Assembly (NCBI RefSeq): GCF_024464655.1
Contig: NZ_JANHAV010000010.1
Location: 1-64,000, forward strand
Origin: Halobellus inordinatus
Lineage (GTDB): Archaea; Halobacteriota; Halobacteria; Halobacteriales; Haloferacaceae
DNA: 64,000 bases
Reading direction: 5' to 3'
A model generated the notes under the pieces. It had not been told where the DNA came from, searched no databases, and was given only the letters and a program-made list of their open reading frames with translations. A program made the translations under genes and the position numbers. Positions 1 to 9,211 of this stretch are shown in pieces (the first letter of the stretch is position 1; each line of letters begins with the position of its first letter).

Positions 1-128
1 CGGTCCACCAGTCCGATGCTGTGGGACTACCCGTGCCCGAAAGGTCTGGGAGTCCGGTGATTGGACTCCAAACCTGAAACTCCCACCGCTCGGGATTCCT
101 CCGCGTTCACGCGGAGGAGGATGTCAAA
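1..128 (+). other. possible IS200/IS605-type 3' end remnant with hairpin
   Basis: No convincing reading frame runs through this stretch. It carries a perfect stem-loop, CCTCCGCG-TTCA-CGCGGAGG, immediately followed by GAGGATGTCAA. From memory, haloarchaeal IS200/IS605 (TnpB-type) elements end in a GC-rich hairpin followed by a similar GGAGGATGTCA tail, so this may be the right end of such an element whose transposase lies off the window. Alternatives are an ordinary terminator hairpin. The call rests on one motif only. Confidence 0.3.
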
Positions 129-297
129 TCATAGCAAATATTTTGTGGAAACGGTGGGGAACCCAGCCCTGCAATAGAACGGTGGACTGTCACACTATGC
201 TGTCCGCTCGACCCCCGCCTGTTCGCTCCTCGGTTCCGACAGAGCGTCGGAACACTCGTCACTCACGGGAAGGCGGGGGTATGCGCTCGTATCTCTA

Positions 298-3200
298 TCA
301 CCGAACCGCTAACACGTATGCGACACCAGTCAGGAGACTCCACACGAGGCCGGCAGCGAGCCCGACACTGACAAGCGTCCCAGGGCCCAGCAGGCCGCTG
401 ACGAGCCAGACGAGAACGCCGGTGGCGGCGAGACCCTGGACCTGCAGTCCACCGACCGGCGGCGACCGATTCCGGAACGTATACGCCATCCCGACGCCGC
501 CGAGGAGCAGCGCAGACAGGTACAGCAGCGATCCGAGCAGTCCCCAGAGCGACCCGAGACTGTCGAGGAGCGTCACGTCGGACGGCGTCGGGGACGGCGT
601 CCCGCCGACTGCTGTCGACGTTGCTGTCGGTGTCGTCTCCGACTGCGGTTCGACCGTGACGGCTGTCGCGTTGGCGCTGTCGATGCCGAGAGCGTCTTCG
701 ACAGCCAGTTCGATGCGGAGCCGCTCTGTGGGCATCACGAGACTCCAATTCGGTGCCGACTGGGCAGCTCGTTCAGTCCCGTTGACGACGAAGTGATAGC
801 GGTCCACAGCGAGGCGGTCGGTGCCGCTCGTCGATCCCGCACCAGAGACCCGGACCCGCTGGTCGGGGATGGCACCTGCGGGGGCGTCGATCCGGGGCGT
901 CGGCCGCGCATATCGTGTCCCAGTGGGCTCGGTTCGGAACGGCACGAAGTCGGCCCAGCCCCGTTCCGTCACGACGGCGTTTCCCTCGCCTTCGGGGAGA
1001 ATCGAGGAGTGATACGGCCCGCGGTCGGAACCCCAGTAGTTAGATTCCGCGTGCACGGTTTGGACCGGTTCGGTGACGATGCGTGCCGTCGTGTTCGCGG
1101 CGATTAGCGGCGCGATATCGACGGTCAGCCCGCGCCGCTGCCCGTACACGTCGTTTCCGACGACCCGAAACGTTTCGTTCGCCGTCCCCGTCTTCGGGAC
1201 CGCGATGCCGGTGGGGAGCGAGTCACCGACCCGCCGAATTGTCACCGCGCTCGCTTCCGCAGCGCGCGCTTCGCTCTCGCCGTCGCTCCGCAGGACGACG
1301 ACAGTGTCGTCCCAGAGCCGAGCGATCGTGAGTTCCTGATTCAACGTCGGGTTCGCGACGAGGTCCGAGAGCGATATCTCCGCGTTCGCCTGGTTCACGA
1401 CGACGCCGCTGGCGCCTTCGGCGACGTACACTCCCGTCCCCGGGGTGACTCCTCGGAGAGGGACGGCGTCGGTGAACGCATTCGTGTTGAAGACGACATC
1501 GTTGTCTCGGATGGTCGTCCGGACCAGTCCCCGGACCACGATGCCGTACGTGTTGGCCCCCACGACGTTGTCCGTGAGCGTGAGAGCGCCCCGGTGGGTG
1601 ATCGGACTCGATACGAGGAGACCGGCGCCGCCGTTGTTCGCGAGCCGATTTCCGTCGACGTCGACGTCGTGTACGAGAAGGTTACTTTGGACCGCGAGCC
1701 CGTGGCCGTCACCGTCGACGAGTGTGTTGTTGCGGACCGTGAGGTCGCGGACGGCGGCCTGGGTTCGAAGCGTGACACCGTCGCCGCCGCTCGATCTGAC
1801 GTCGTTGCGGGCGATTCGCAGATCTGCGGCGAGCGTGCCATCGAGCGCCAGTCCGTCGTCGCCGTTGGCCGCGATCCGATTGTCTAAGATGTTCCCCCGT
1901 CGGACGATCCAATTCGAGAGGTGGATCCCGTCACGACCGTTCGCGCGGACGGTGTTGTTCGCGAGGTGAAGCCGCACTTCGAGCGTTCGCGTCGTGACGT
2001 CGATGCCGTGGCGGTCGTTGTCCGTGAGGTGGTTGCGTCGAAGCGTGACGTTCGCCTCCCTGCGGATTCGCGTGCCCGACTGCCGGATTTTGATGCCGGT
2101 TTCGCTGCCGCTGATGTGGTTCTCGTAGCCCGTAACCTTCGCTCGCGATAACGTTTCGACGTAGATCCCGTCGGCGGACGCCGCAATGTCGTTGTACCAG
2201 AAGGCGCTCTCGCTGTCTTTCGCCCGGACGGCGATCCCGTCGCCGTCTACCTGTGCGACGTCGTTGTCGACGGCCCGCAGTCTCGTGACGCGATCGGCGG
2301 CGACGAACAGACCCGTGCCCGCGATATCGCGGAACTGCGACTGTCGGACGGTGAGGCGACGAACGTGCGTCGTCGCCGATCCCGAAGACCGGACGGGCGA
2401 CGTCACCCCGCCAACGACGTATGCGGCCTGCACGCCGTCCGAGAGCTGAGAGACGCCATCGTGAAAGAGCCGGACGTCGACGGGATAGATACCACGCGTC
2501 TGCGGATTCATGGCGCCGCCGTATTCGACCGTGAGACGTCCATCACTCGGGACTCGGAACGTGCGGTTGAGCGCGATCCGAACGTCGCCGCCGGTCGTCG
2601 AGACGTTCTGCACGTAGTCGATGTACGATCGATCGATCGTCCCGTTGCGGTTACGGTCGAGGCCGATTCGGTCGAGCGTCTCTCGCTCGACTCCCGCAAC
2701 GGTGTCGGCGGACGAATACTCGAGTCGGATGGTATCGAACGCGACGCCGACTCCCGGGTGGAGCGACAGCGTGTGATCCGACTGTTCCGTCCGCTCGTCC
2801 GGGACGGCAGTGAGCGAGGCGCGGTCGGTCGCGCCGAACGACGGACTGGCACTGATCGCGTGGCCCTCTACGTCCGCGAAGGTCGAACGGTGGATCGTGA
2901 CCTCCGGTGTTGCCCCTATCTCACCGACCGAAACGGCCGCCGTCTCGAAGTCCCGCATCGTCGAATCCACGATTTTGATCGATCCCGCACTGCTCGCGAC
3001 GGTGACGCCCTGCACTCCGCCAGTGAGCGTCACGTTGCGGACCACGAATCGGGAGTCGTCGCTGCCGTTGTACCGGATGCTCCCCCACCGGCGGTCGGGA
3101 GACGCCCCTTCACTTCTGGAGATGGTCACGGGACGCGCTTCCGTTCCGGTCGCGTCGAGCGACCCGCTCACGGTGAGTGTAATCTGTTCAGCGAGCTGTA

Positions 3201-3441
3201 CCCTCGTCCCCGGTTCCAGCGTCAACGTCGCGCCGGGTTCGACGCGAATATCCTGGATGATTCGGTAGGGGCCCCCCTCGGGAGTCCACGTCGTGTCCGT
3301 CGTGATCGCCGATTCGACGAACGTCACGTCTTCCTCGGGTGTTATAGCACCTACGGGTCCGACTATAAGAGAAGCGACCAGTGCCGCAGCGAGGAGAGCA
3401 GTCAGCGTCTTGTGGAGTCCGGAAGCCTTCGAGGAGTTCAT
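298..3441 (-). CDS. secreted right-handed beta-helix surface protein with C-terminal membrane segments
   Basis: This 1047-residue protein begins with a Sec-type signal peptide (about residues 8-32, rich in Ala/Leu, ending in GPVGA). The body, about residues 50-840, is a long run of NosD/parallel beta-helix coils with many N-x-V/I and G-I-x-V steps, as seen in carbohydrate-binding or polysaccharide-degrading solenoids. Around residues 860-940 there is an Ig/PKD-like stretch, then a Thr/Pro/Ser-rich linker, then about three hydrophobic membrane segments in the last 100 residues. It is therefore probably tethered to the cell surface with the solenoid outside. It is divergently transcribed from the acyl-CoA synthetase gene. 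The substrate is unknown; a structural or adhesive role is equally possible. Confidence 0.8.
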   Translation of the reverse strand: MNSSKASGLHKTLTALLAAALVASLIVGPVGAITPEEDVTFVESAITTDTTWTPEGGPYRIIQDIRVEPGATLTLEPGTRVQLAEQITLTVSGSLDATGTEARPVTISRSEGASPDRRWGSIRYNGSDDSRFVVRNVTLTGGVQGVTVASSAGSIKIVDSTMRDFETAAVSVGEIGATPEVTIHRSTFADVEGHAISASPSFGATDRASLTAVPDERTEQSDHTLSLHPGVGVAFDTIRLEYSSADTVAGVERETLDRIGLDRNRNGTIDRSYIDYVQNVSTTGGDVRIALNRTFRVPSDGRLTVEYGGAMNPQTRGIYPVDVRLFHDGVSQLSDGVQAAYVVGGVTSPVRSSGSATTHVRRLTVRQSQFRDIAGTGLFVAADRVTRLRAVDNDVAQVDGDGIAVRAKDSESAFWYNDIAASADGIYVETLSRAKVTGYENHISGSETGIKIRQSGTRIRREANVTLRRNHLTDNDRHGIDVTTRTLEVRLHLANNTVRANGRDGIHLSNWIVRRGNILDNRIAANGDDGLALDGTLAADLRIARNDVRSSGGDGVTLRTQAAVRDLTVRNNTLVDGDGHGLAVQSNLLVHDVDVDGNRLANNGGAGLLVSSPITHRGALTLTDNVVGANTYGIVVRGLVRTTIRDNDVVFNTNAFTDAVPLRGVTPGTGVYVAEGASGVVVNQANAEISLSDLVANPTLNQELTIARLWDDTVVVLRSDGESEARAAEASAVTIRRVGDSLPTGIAVPKTGTANETFRVVGNDVYGQRRGLTVDIAPLIAANTTARIVTEPVQTVHAESNYWGSDRGPYHSSILPEGEGNAVVTERGWADFVPFRTEPTGTRYARPTPRIDAPAGAIPDQRVRVSGAGSTSGTDRLAVDRYHFVVNGTERAAQSAPNWSLVMPTERLRIELAVEDALGIDSANATAVTVEPQSETTPTATSTAVGGTPSPTPSDVTLLDSLGSLWGLLGSLLYLSALLLGGVGMAYTFRNRSPPVGGLQVQGLAATGVLVWLVSGLLGPGTLVSVGLAAGLVWSLLTGVAYVLAVR

Positions 3442-3610
3442 TTCACAAATAAGAGATACCTAACCTCAGTAGCCTCTGGATAAAAAACGTATGGTGGTCG
3501 ACCGACGCGAGCTTGTTGTTGTGCTGTGACGACGTCCGATCGAAAAGTCGGCAGACCGCGCCGACGTGAAACTCCATCGAATAATCACTAAAAATCAATT
3601 ACGGTCTTTT

Positions 3611-3622
3611 CGAAATTTATAT
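3611..3622 (+). promoter_or_regulatory. BRE/TATA promoter of the acyl-CoA synthetase gene
   Basis: The sequence CGAAATTTATAT matches the haloarchaeal BRE (CGAAA) plus TATA (TTTATA) arrangement. It ends 25 nt before the ATG at 3648, so the transcript is probably leaderless or nearly so. Confidence 0.7.
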
Positions 3623-3647
3623 CTCAATCTTAGACTCGTGTGTAGGT

Positions 3648-4973
3648 ATGGGAATCTCAGACTTACTCGATCCGTCCGGCATCGCGGTCATCGGCGCGTC
3701 TGCGACGCCAGGCAAACTGGGTAACGACGCGATGGCGAACGCGAAGGAGTTCGACGGCCCGGTCTACCCCGTCAATCCGAAAGGTGAGGGTGAGGTCTAC
3801 GGGTACGAGTTCGTCGACTCGGTCGCAGATACTGATGCAGATCTGGCGCTCTGCTGTGTCCCCGCGCCCGCCACACCCGGCGTCATCGAGGACTGTGGAA
3901 AGGCGGGCGTCGGTGCCGCGGTCGTCTTCGCCGGTGGGTTCGCCGAAGCCGACGAGGACGGCAAGCAGCGACAAGAGGAGATCCGCCAGATCGCCGAGGA
4001 GTACGACATCGCGGTTCTCGGCCCCAACACGGCCGGCCACATCATTCCGCACAAGAACATCTTCAGTTCGTTCGTCCCCGGCTTCGACGAGATCGAAACG
4101 GGCGAGGTCGCCATCGTCGCCCAGAGTGGCGGCGTGGGCGTGACCTCGACGTTCCAGCTCGAGCGGGAGGGCTACGGCATCTCCGGGATGTACGGTCTCG
4201 GGAACCGCGTGAACACCGACTTCGACGACATCATCCCGATGCTCGACGAAGATCCCCAGACGAAGGCGATCGGCCTCCACATCGAGGGGACCTCCGAGAT
4301 CGATCAGTTCGAGACCGTCGTGGAAGACGCCGATACGCCGATCGTCGCGCTCAAGTCGGGCAACCGGATGCACGAGTTCGTCCAGTCGCACACGGCGGCC
4401 CCGAACCAGGACTACGAGCGTTACGAGGAGATCCTCACCAACAACGGCGGCGTGATGGCCGACTCCGTGACCGAACTCCTCGACGCGAGCCGCGTCCTCG
4501 GAAAGTCGCCCGTTCCGGACGGCCCGAACGTCGGGATCGTCACGGCGCAGGCCGGCCCCGGGATTATGATGGCCGACTACCTCGCCGACCAGGGCGTCAA
4601 CTTCCCCGAACTGACCGACGAGACCCACGAGAAACTCGACGATCTGCTCCTCGGATTCACCTACGATCAGAACCCCGTCGACACGGGGCGTCCGATGCCG
4701 CAGTTCGGCGAGGTCATCGACGCGGTCGCCCGCGACGACAACGTCGACATCGTCCTCGTATACGAGATCTTCGAGCACTCGCTCGGCTATCCGGTCGAAG
4801 AACTCGAACAGCTCAGAGAAGACCTCGACAAGCCGATCGTCTTCACGGTCGCTGGACCGTACGACGCGCTCGAACCTGACCGCAAGCGGATGGAAGACCT
4901 CGGCATCCCGACGTTCGACGCCCCCGAACGCGGTGCGTACGCCACGTCGGTCCTCGTCGACTCGATCCGCTAG
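3648..4973 (+). CDS. ADP-forming acyl-CoA synthetase alpha-type (CoA-binding) protein
   Basis: The 441-residue product resembles the alpha part of ADP-forming acetate/acyl-CoA synthetases. An N-terminal CoA-binding Rossmann domain (residues 1-125; GIAVIGAS near residue 14) is followed by succinyl-CoA-ligase-like domains (QSGGVG near 160; SGN at 238 leading to the SHT motif near residue 248). The SHT motif corresponds to the region of the phosphorylated histidine in this family, but the following residues are AAPNQD rather than the usual G-x-L-A-G. Known family members make acetate (or other acids) plus ATP from acyl-CoA, ADP and phosphate. Most haloarchaeal enzymes fuse alpha and beta, but no ATP-grasp beta gene is adjacent here. 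A strong promoter lies just upstream. Confidence 0.8.
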   Translation: MGISDLLDPSGIAVIGASATPGKLGNDAMANAKEFDGPVYPVNPKGEGEVYGYEFVDSVADTDADLALCCVPAPATPGVIEDCGKAGVGAAVVFAGGFAEADEDGKQRQEEIRQIAEEYDIAVLGPNTAGHIIPHKNIFSSFVPGFDEIETGEVAIVAQSGGVGVTSTFQLEREGYGISGMYGLGNRVNTDFDDIIPMLDEDPQTKAIGLHIEGTSEIDQFETVVEDADTPIVALKSGNRMHEFVQSHTAAPNQDYERYEEILTNNGGVMADSVTELLDASRVLGKSPVPDGPNVGIVTAQAGPGIMMADYLADQGVNFPELTDETHEKLDDLLLGFTYDQNPVDTGRPMPQFGEVIDAVARDDNVDIVLVYEIFEHSLGYPVEELEQLREDLDKPIVFTVAGPYDALEPDRKRMEDLGIPTFDAPERGAYATSVLVDSIR

Positions 4974-5320
4974 GCTCTTGGGCCCCGCGGCCACGGCCTT
5001 CTCGACGTGGTCGGTCCCCTCACCGGGGTCGGTCGACAGGGACGCACTCGTCACGTCGGTGGCGTCGGCTCACCGACTGCGGGGCGATCGACCCACGTGT
5101 CGACGTCCCGCTGAGGGACTACCTTCGCGACTGTAACGACGCTTTCCGTGTCTCCGCTTTCTCTGTTGCCGAGGCGGCTCTCCTCGTACGGCTGTCAGCC
5201 GATCTATTTATACTTCAAGCGAGTGCTTCAGAATCATATAATTAACCAGACCATTCTAGACTAGCATCAGTAGATCGTAAGTTCGATGGACTCAAATCCG
5301 TCGCGCCGCGTTCGTTCCCT
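4974..5320. other. intergenic region, no gene seen
   Basis: This 347-bp gap between two same-strand genes has no supported coding sequence. AT-rich patches near 5205-5215 (ATTTATA) and 5233-5243 (CATATAATTAA) could be promoter elements for the downstream lipoprotein gene. Confidence 0.5.
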
Positions 5321-6265
5321 ATGGTCCCTACCCGACGGACGCTCCTCCAGACCGCCGGTGCAGTTTCAGTGGGCGCCCTCGCAGGCTGTTCGACGGCAGA
5401 CTCGATCGGCGCCGACGACCCGGCACGAACGTACACGCTCGATGTCGACCGTGTCGAAGCCACCCCTACGGAATATGCGCTCTACGAGCCCGACGACGGG
5501 GCGTTGTTCGGCGATCCGGCACGGGCCGCACTAGATCGTATCCTCCCGGACGGCCGCTATACGACCTACGGGTACGAACCGCTCCCGGACGACGCCTACG
5601 TGGAGTACGACGGATCGTACTATCAGACGGAACAGGTCGTGACCGGGCGCAAAGAACTGTCCCGCCCGCTCGTGCGCGTCGAGTCCGTACCGTCCGAAGA
5701 CGTCCCCGAAAGCGCAATCCTGATCGACTCACTCGAACAGCCCAGCGCGCGGGTGCTCAAGATCCTCCACAGTTACACACAGACCGGCGGCGAGACCAGC
5801 GCGGCGGAGTTACTGCGCGACGACGCCTACGTGCTTCGCCGACCAGCCGAACTGGAGAGCCGGCTCGCGACGGGAGCGTTGGACGGCCAGGTCGTCACGA
5901 TGACCGAGAGCGGGACGTGGGCCTACCGCGTGCACGTGAGCCGTGAGCGCATTATGGAGACCGCATACACGGCGCTGGCAATCGACGTAGCCGATTCACG
6001 GGCGGCGTTTCGTGACGTCGTGTTCGGCTCCCGAATCGACGCCGAGTTGACGGAAGACGCGCTCGCTGAAGGCGTCCGAGACCTGCTCGATCAGGCAATT
6101 GAACGGGGGAGACACGAAGAGACAACTCCGCTCTCGGCGGACTTCGAGACGCTGTTGGATGCCCTCGGACTCGGGGCCGTAGACCGCGCCGCGAACGGAC
6201 AGTTGTTGTGGTACGACGAGGCGCTGTTCCGATACGGACTCTACGTCAACGAGGCAGACGAGTAG
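5321..6265 (+). CDS. Tat-exported lipoprotein of unknown function
   Basis: The 314-residue protein starts with a twin-arginine signal (TRRTLLQTAG) and a lipobox-like LAGC around residue 23, so it should be exported folded and lipid-anchored outside the cell. The mature part is acidic, with no membrane segments and no motif I can assign; it has a mixed alpha/beta look with a helical second half. The start at 5321 is chosen because it places the RR motif directly after the first residues. It stands alone between long intergenic stretches, so context gives no function. Confidence 0.75.
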   Translation: MVPTRRTLLQTAGAVSVGALAGCSTADSIGADDPARTYTLDVDRVEATPTEYALYEPDDGALFGDPARAALDRILPDGRYTTYGYEPLPDDAYVEYDGSYYQTEQVVTGRKELSRPLVRVESVPSEDVPESAILIDSLEQPSARVLKILHSYTQTGGETSAAELLRDDAYVLRRPAELESRLATGALDGQVVTMTESGTWAYRVHVSRERIMETAYTALAIDVADSRAAFRDVVFGSRIDAELTEDALAEGVRDLLDQAIERGRHEETTPLSADFETLLDALGLGAVDRAANGQLLWYDEALFRYGLYVNEADE

Positions 6266-6597
6266 ACTTAGATAATACATTTGTTATATAATAGAATGCA
6301 ATAGTATCTGTCCAAATGGGCGAAACAGCACATAAATCAGCGTCGAGACGGAGCGGCGTTTGTAACTGATAACGCTCCTCGCACGACGGTGTTGAGATGG
6401 GGGCGTGAAGTCGTGCAGACGCTACTGTATGACTCCCAGGTGGGACGTATTTCGAGAGCCTCCGACAGTTGCCGGATACGTCCGGTTCGCCAAGCGTCCG
6501 ATTGATCGAAGAGGATGTCGGAGTGGCGTAACGGACGACTACCGAGAGAACTGGAATTATAACAAGACGAGGGGTGTGCGAAGGTTCACCTATCAGT
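6266..6597. other. AT-rich intergenic region, no gene seen
   Basis: No supported gene lies in this 332-bp gap. The first 40 bases are AT-rich (TTTGTTATATAATAG near 6281-6295). A promoter for the regulator downstream probably lies near 6555-6570. Confidence 0.45.
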
Positions 6598-7239
6598 ATG
6601 GTCGTCTGTACGAGAGTGCGGGTCCCGCCCGACGAGTTCCTCCTCGCCGACGCACTGAGCGAACGGCCCGGCGTCCGAATCGAACTCGAACGGGTGGTGC
6701 CGTTTCGCGAACGGACGACGCCCACGCTTTGGATCGCTAGCCAGGACGCGCCGTGGGTAACGCAGGCCGTTGGCGGCGACGAAACCGTTGACGAAGTCGA
6801 AGTCCTCGATACAGTCGACGAGGGGTTAGTACTTCAAGTGGACTGGGCCGCGACTTCGACGCCGTTTCTCGATGTGATCGCCGAGGCGGACGCGACGTGC
6901 CTCAAGGGGATCGGCACCGCAGACGGCTGGTCGCTGACGCTCCGTTACCCGACTCACGAGGCGTTCACCGCCTCGTATCACCGCTGTAGCGACGAGGACA
7001 TCGAGTTCTCCGTCGAGAGCGTCCGGAGTTCCGCCGGCATCGCCGACTACGGCGTCGAATCGATGCTCACCGAACCACAGCGCGAGGCCCTGAACGAGGC
7101 GCTCGCCTGCGGGTACTTCGACGTCCCGCGGGGCGCGACGCTTCAGACGCTCGCGGACCGACTGGGCATCTCAGATACGGCCGCCTCCCAGCGCCTGCGG
7201 CGAGGGATACAAAAAGTGCTCTCGGAACAGCTCAGGTGA
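6598..7239 (+). CDS. Bat-type (HTH_10) transcriptional regulator
   Basis: The product has about 213 residues from the ATG at 6598. An upstream in-frame ATG at 6574 adds eight poorly conserved-looking residues, so I prefer 6598. The C-terminal 55 residues match the bacterio-opsin-activator HTH_10 domain: LTEPQREALNEALACGYFDVPRG, then LADRLGISDTAASQRLRRG. The N-terminal part (about 150 residues) resembles the sensor/regulator half of haloarchaeal Bat paralogues and has no obvious cofactor motif. Such proteins are DNA-binding regulators, often of redox or energy genes. Its target is not evident; the small gene downstream is convergent. Confidence 0.85.
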   Translation: MVVCTRVRVPPDEFLLADALSERPGVRIELERVVPFRERTTPTLWIASQDAPWVTQAVGGDETVDEVEVLDTVDEGLVLQVDWAATSTPFLDVIAEADATCLKGIGTADGWSLTLRYPTHEAFTASYHRCSDEDIEFSVESVRSSAGIADYGVESMLTEPQREALNEALACGYFDVPRGATLQTLADRLGISDTAASQRLRRGIQKVLSEQLR

Positions 7240-7281
7240 GTCGCCGTCTCATCTCCGCGGTCGGAGCTTCGGGCGGCGCGC

Positions 7282-7461
7282 TCACCGCGTGGTCGCCAAC
7301 GCGACGTAGGACCCTTCCTCGGCCGTGATCCAGGCCGTGGTCTGGCCACCTTCCGGGGGGTCGACCGGGTGGATTGTGCACTCGCTCGGCTTGTGTTCGT
7401 ATTCGACCACCGTCGCACGGAGAGGAGTGAGCCCCTCGTCGAGGTCCCCTTTCGATGACAT
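7282..7461 (-). CDS. small DUF7511-like haloarchaeal protein
   Basis: A 59-residue ORF beginning MSSKGDLDEG and ending VALATTR. The core pattern V-V-E-Y-x-x-K-P-x-E-C-T-I-H-P, followed by T-x-A-W-I-T-A-E-E-G-S-Y-V, is typical of the short haloarchaeal family I recall as DUF7511. The function is unknown. It is convergent with the Bat-type regulator, with 42 bp between stop codons. Confidence 0.7.
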   Translation of the reverse strand: MSSKGDLDEGLTPLRATVVEYEHKPSECTIHPVDPPEGGQTTAWITAEEGSYVALATTR

Positions 7462-7739
7462 CTCGTCGGTTCATCCGTGATGACAGGACCTTGTAATATG
7501 TCGCATACCATCATACGGGAACGGTTACCCGTCGGACGTGGTGCCAGCGTGCTCAGTTTTAGTTTCCTTTACAGTAGTATACTTGTAATACTGTCCGCCT
7601 ATCGAAGGAGGGACTACATCAGGTCCGTTCTCAGCTGCCTACAATCCGAATATTCTGGGTTTTCAACGCCTGATGATATCGTTTCCGGATCGCATTGGAC
7701 CCGGACGCGCCTGCGGTTGGTAAGGTCATATTACTGAAT

Positions 7740-8192
7740 TTACGTCGTTTCGTTCGTCGGCTCTTCAGCAGTTAAGCTCGTATTACTGCAGGGGACGCTT
7801 CGGTTCAGAGACACGCGCACGCCGCTCCCGGAGGCGTCGATCGCGACGGCGTCGCCGCAGGAGACGTTCGCGAACGTGTGTGAGCTGGTTTCGCCCGGGG
7901 CGAGCGAGCCGTCGCTGGCGAGGTCAACCGCGGTGCCATCGACGGTGGTCTCGACTTCCGTGAGATCAGTCCCCGCAGCGAACTGATTCGAGACTGTCAC
8001 TTCGAGATCGGCGGTGCCGTTGCTCGCGTTCGTGGTCGTGCGCTGGAGGCCGAGGTAGGCGTCCTCGTCGCCGACGACCTGGACCTGAACACCCCGGTCT
8101 GCGTGTACCGAGCTGTACGCCGCGGTGTTGGAAACGAGCGCGAGCGAGGCGAGCAGCGCGGCCACGAGCACTACCTGGCGACGGTCGATCAT
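7740..8192 (-). CDS. secreted DUF1102/TasA-like small protein
   Basis: This 150-residue protein has an N-terminal signal peptide (RRQVVLVAALLASLALVSNTAAY). It then carries the stretch SSVHADRGVQVQVVGDEDAYLGL, which resembles the start of DUF1102 proteins, a family often found with SipW-like signal peptidases and related in layout to TasA/CalY secreted fibre proteins. Two cysteines (SCGD and PCSN) could form a disulfide. The end is a Thr/Asn/Glu tail without a membrane anchor. Its start overlaps the stop of the upstream DUF7344 gene by 4 nt (ATGA), so the two are translationally coupled. Family assignment is from pattern memory. Confidence 0.65.
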   Translation of the reverse strand: MIDRRQVVLVAALLASLALVSNTAAYSSVHADRGVQVQVVGDEDAYLGLQRTTTNASNGTADLEVTVSNQFAAGTDLTEVETTVDGTAVDLASDGSLAPGETSSHTFANVSCGDAVAIDASGSGVRVSLNRSVPCSNTSLTAEEPTNETT

Positions 8193-8782
8193 TCCTCGTC
8201 CACCTCCGGCGGCTTCTCGCGCGCGCCCAGTCGCATCCGGTAGTAGTTGTCGTAGAAGTGGCCGACCGACGAGATAGTCAGCGCGGTCAGGACGAACACG
8301 CTCCAGGTGAACGGTTCGACTAGCGTGAACGGGAACAGTCCGGCCCAGTAGCCGAGCAGACAGAGCCCACAGAAAGCCGAGAGGCCCAGATAGTAGATCC
8401 CCCAGGGGATGTCGCCGCCGGTGAGCGAGTCGACGTAGAAATTCGCGTCGGCGGCCTCGTCTGTGAGCGTGACCGTCCCGCGTCGCGCATCGTACTCGAT
8501 GAACCCGTAGTCGTCCATCTTCGGCAGGTGGAACTGCCGCAGCGCGTTGCGGACGCGCTTTCGTTCCTGATGTGTGAGCGCCTCGATCTCCGTGTCGTTC
8601 TCCCAGCTCGCGACCCAGTCGGTGAGTTCGGAAACTGAGACGTGTTCTCCCTCCCGTTGTTTGAGATAGTGAATCGTGAATCGACGGCGTTGATTACTGA
8701 GCATTTCGAGCAGTTCGTCGTTCGAGAATTCCGGTCCTCCAACCGACGACAACTGCCCGTTGCTTCGTTGTGCTTTACTCAT
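8189..8782 (-). CDS. DUF7344 winged-helix membrane protein
   Basis: The 197-residue protein has an N-terminal winged-helix domain of the haloarchaeal DUF7344 type (residues 20-105): ELLEMLSNQRRRFTIHYL, then ALTHQERKRVRNALRQFHLPKMDDYGFIEYD. Two hydrophobic membrane helices follow at about 127-147 and 152-172, then a short basic/acidic tail. It is probably a membrane-tethered DNA-binding regulator. It is coupled by a 4-nt overlap to the secreted DUF1102-like gene and likely controls that operon. Three further DUF7344-type genes occur in this window (starts at 49058, 50710 and 54965). Confidence 0.8.
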   Translation of the reverse strand: MSKAQRSNGQLSSVGGPEFSNDELLEMLSNQRRRFTIHYLKQREGEHVSVSELTDWVASWENDTEIEALTHQERKRVRNALRQFHLPKMDDYGFIEYDARRGTVTLTDEAADANFYVDSLTGGDIPWGIYYLGLSAFCGLCLLGYWAGLFPFTLVEPFTWSVFVLTALTISSVGHFYDNYYRMRLGAREKPPEVDEE

Positions 8783-9211
8783 CCTTCCGTCCCGAGCCGC
8801 AACACGTATCCTCCCATTGCCGATCCACCCTTCGGGTCAACTGACTTTCACTTTAGTATAGACTCTACATACCAGAGCAAAGGCTCTATGCAGTGTCTAC
8901 TAAACTAATCATACATTCGATAGTTAATAGCGGGACAAATCCCGGAGTCGTGGCTGCGTCCCCCGTACGTCCACCATAATCGGGGGAGTTATAATAGATA
9001 CTAAATTGACATAATTAGGTGATTACACGCTCAATAGCGTTCAGCGTCGAAATCACGGCTGAACAGCCCACAAAGAGACCCCCAGAAAGTGTCAAACACT
9101 CTCCTCGAAATCCGCGGGGTCTCTTTCCCGGATCTACTGGTCGTATATTCCAAAGTGGGTAGCACCTGATGGATTGGATACGCGCCGCGGCGGACGACTG
9201 TGTGACGGGCG
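8783..9211. other. AT-rich gap upstream of a truncated gene
   Basis: This 429-bp stretch has no intact gene. Bases 8860-9030 are AT-rich. From about 9040 composition returns to normal, but all frames contain stops. The downstream DUF5305 gene lacks its N-terminal half, so this is a likely deletion scar. Confidence 0.5.

Noticed and set aside
3663-5054. 463-codon open frame antisense to the acyl-CoA synthetase gene
   Set aside because: It mirrors the conserved plus-strand gene; the product has an Arg/Asp/Val-rich composition typical of antisense frames in GC-rich DNA.
7477-7737. 86-codon plus-strand ORF
   Set aside because: Low-acidic, Arg/Ser/Tyr-rich composition unlike haloarchaeal proteins; no family pattern.
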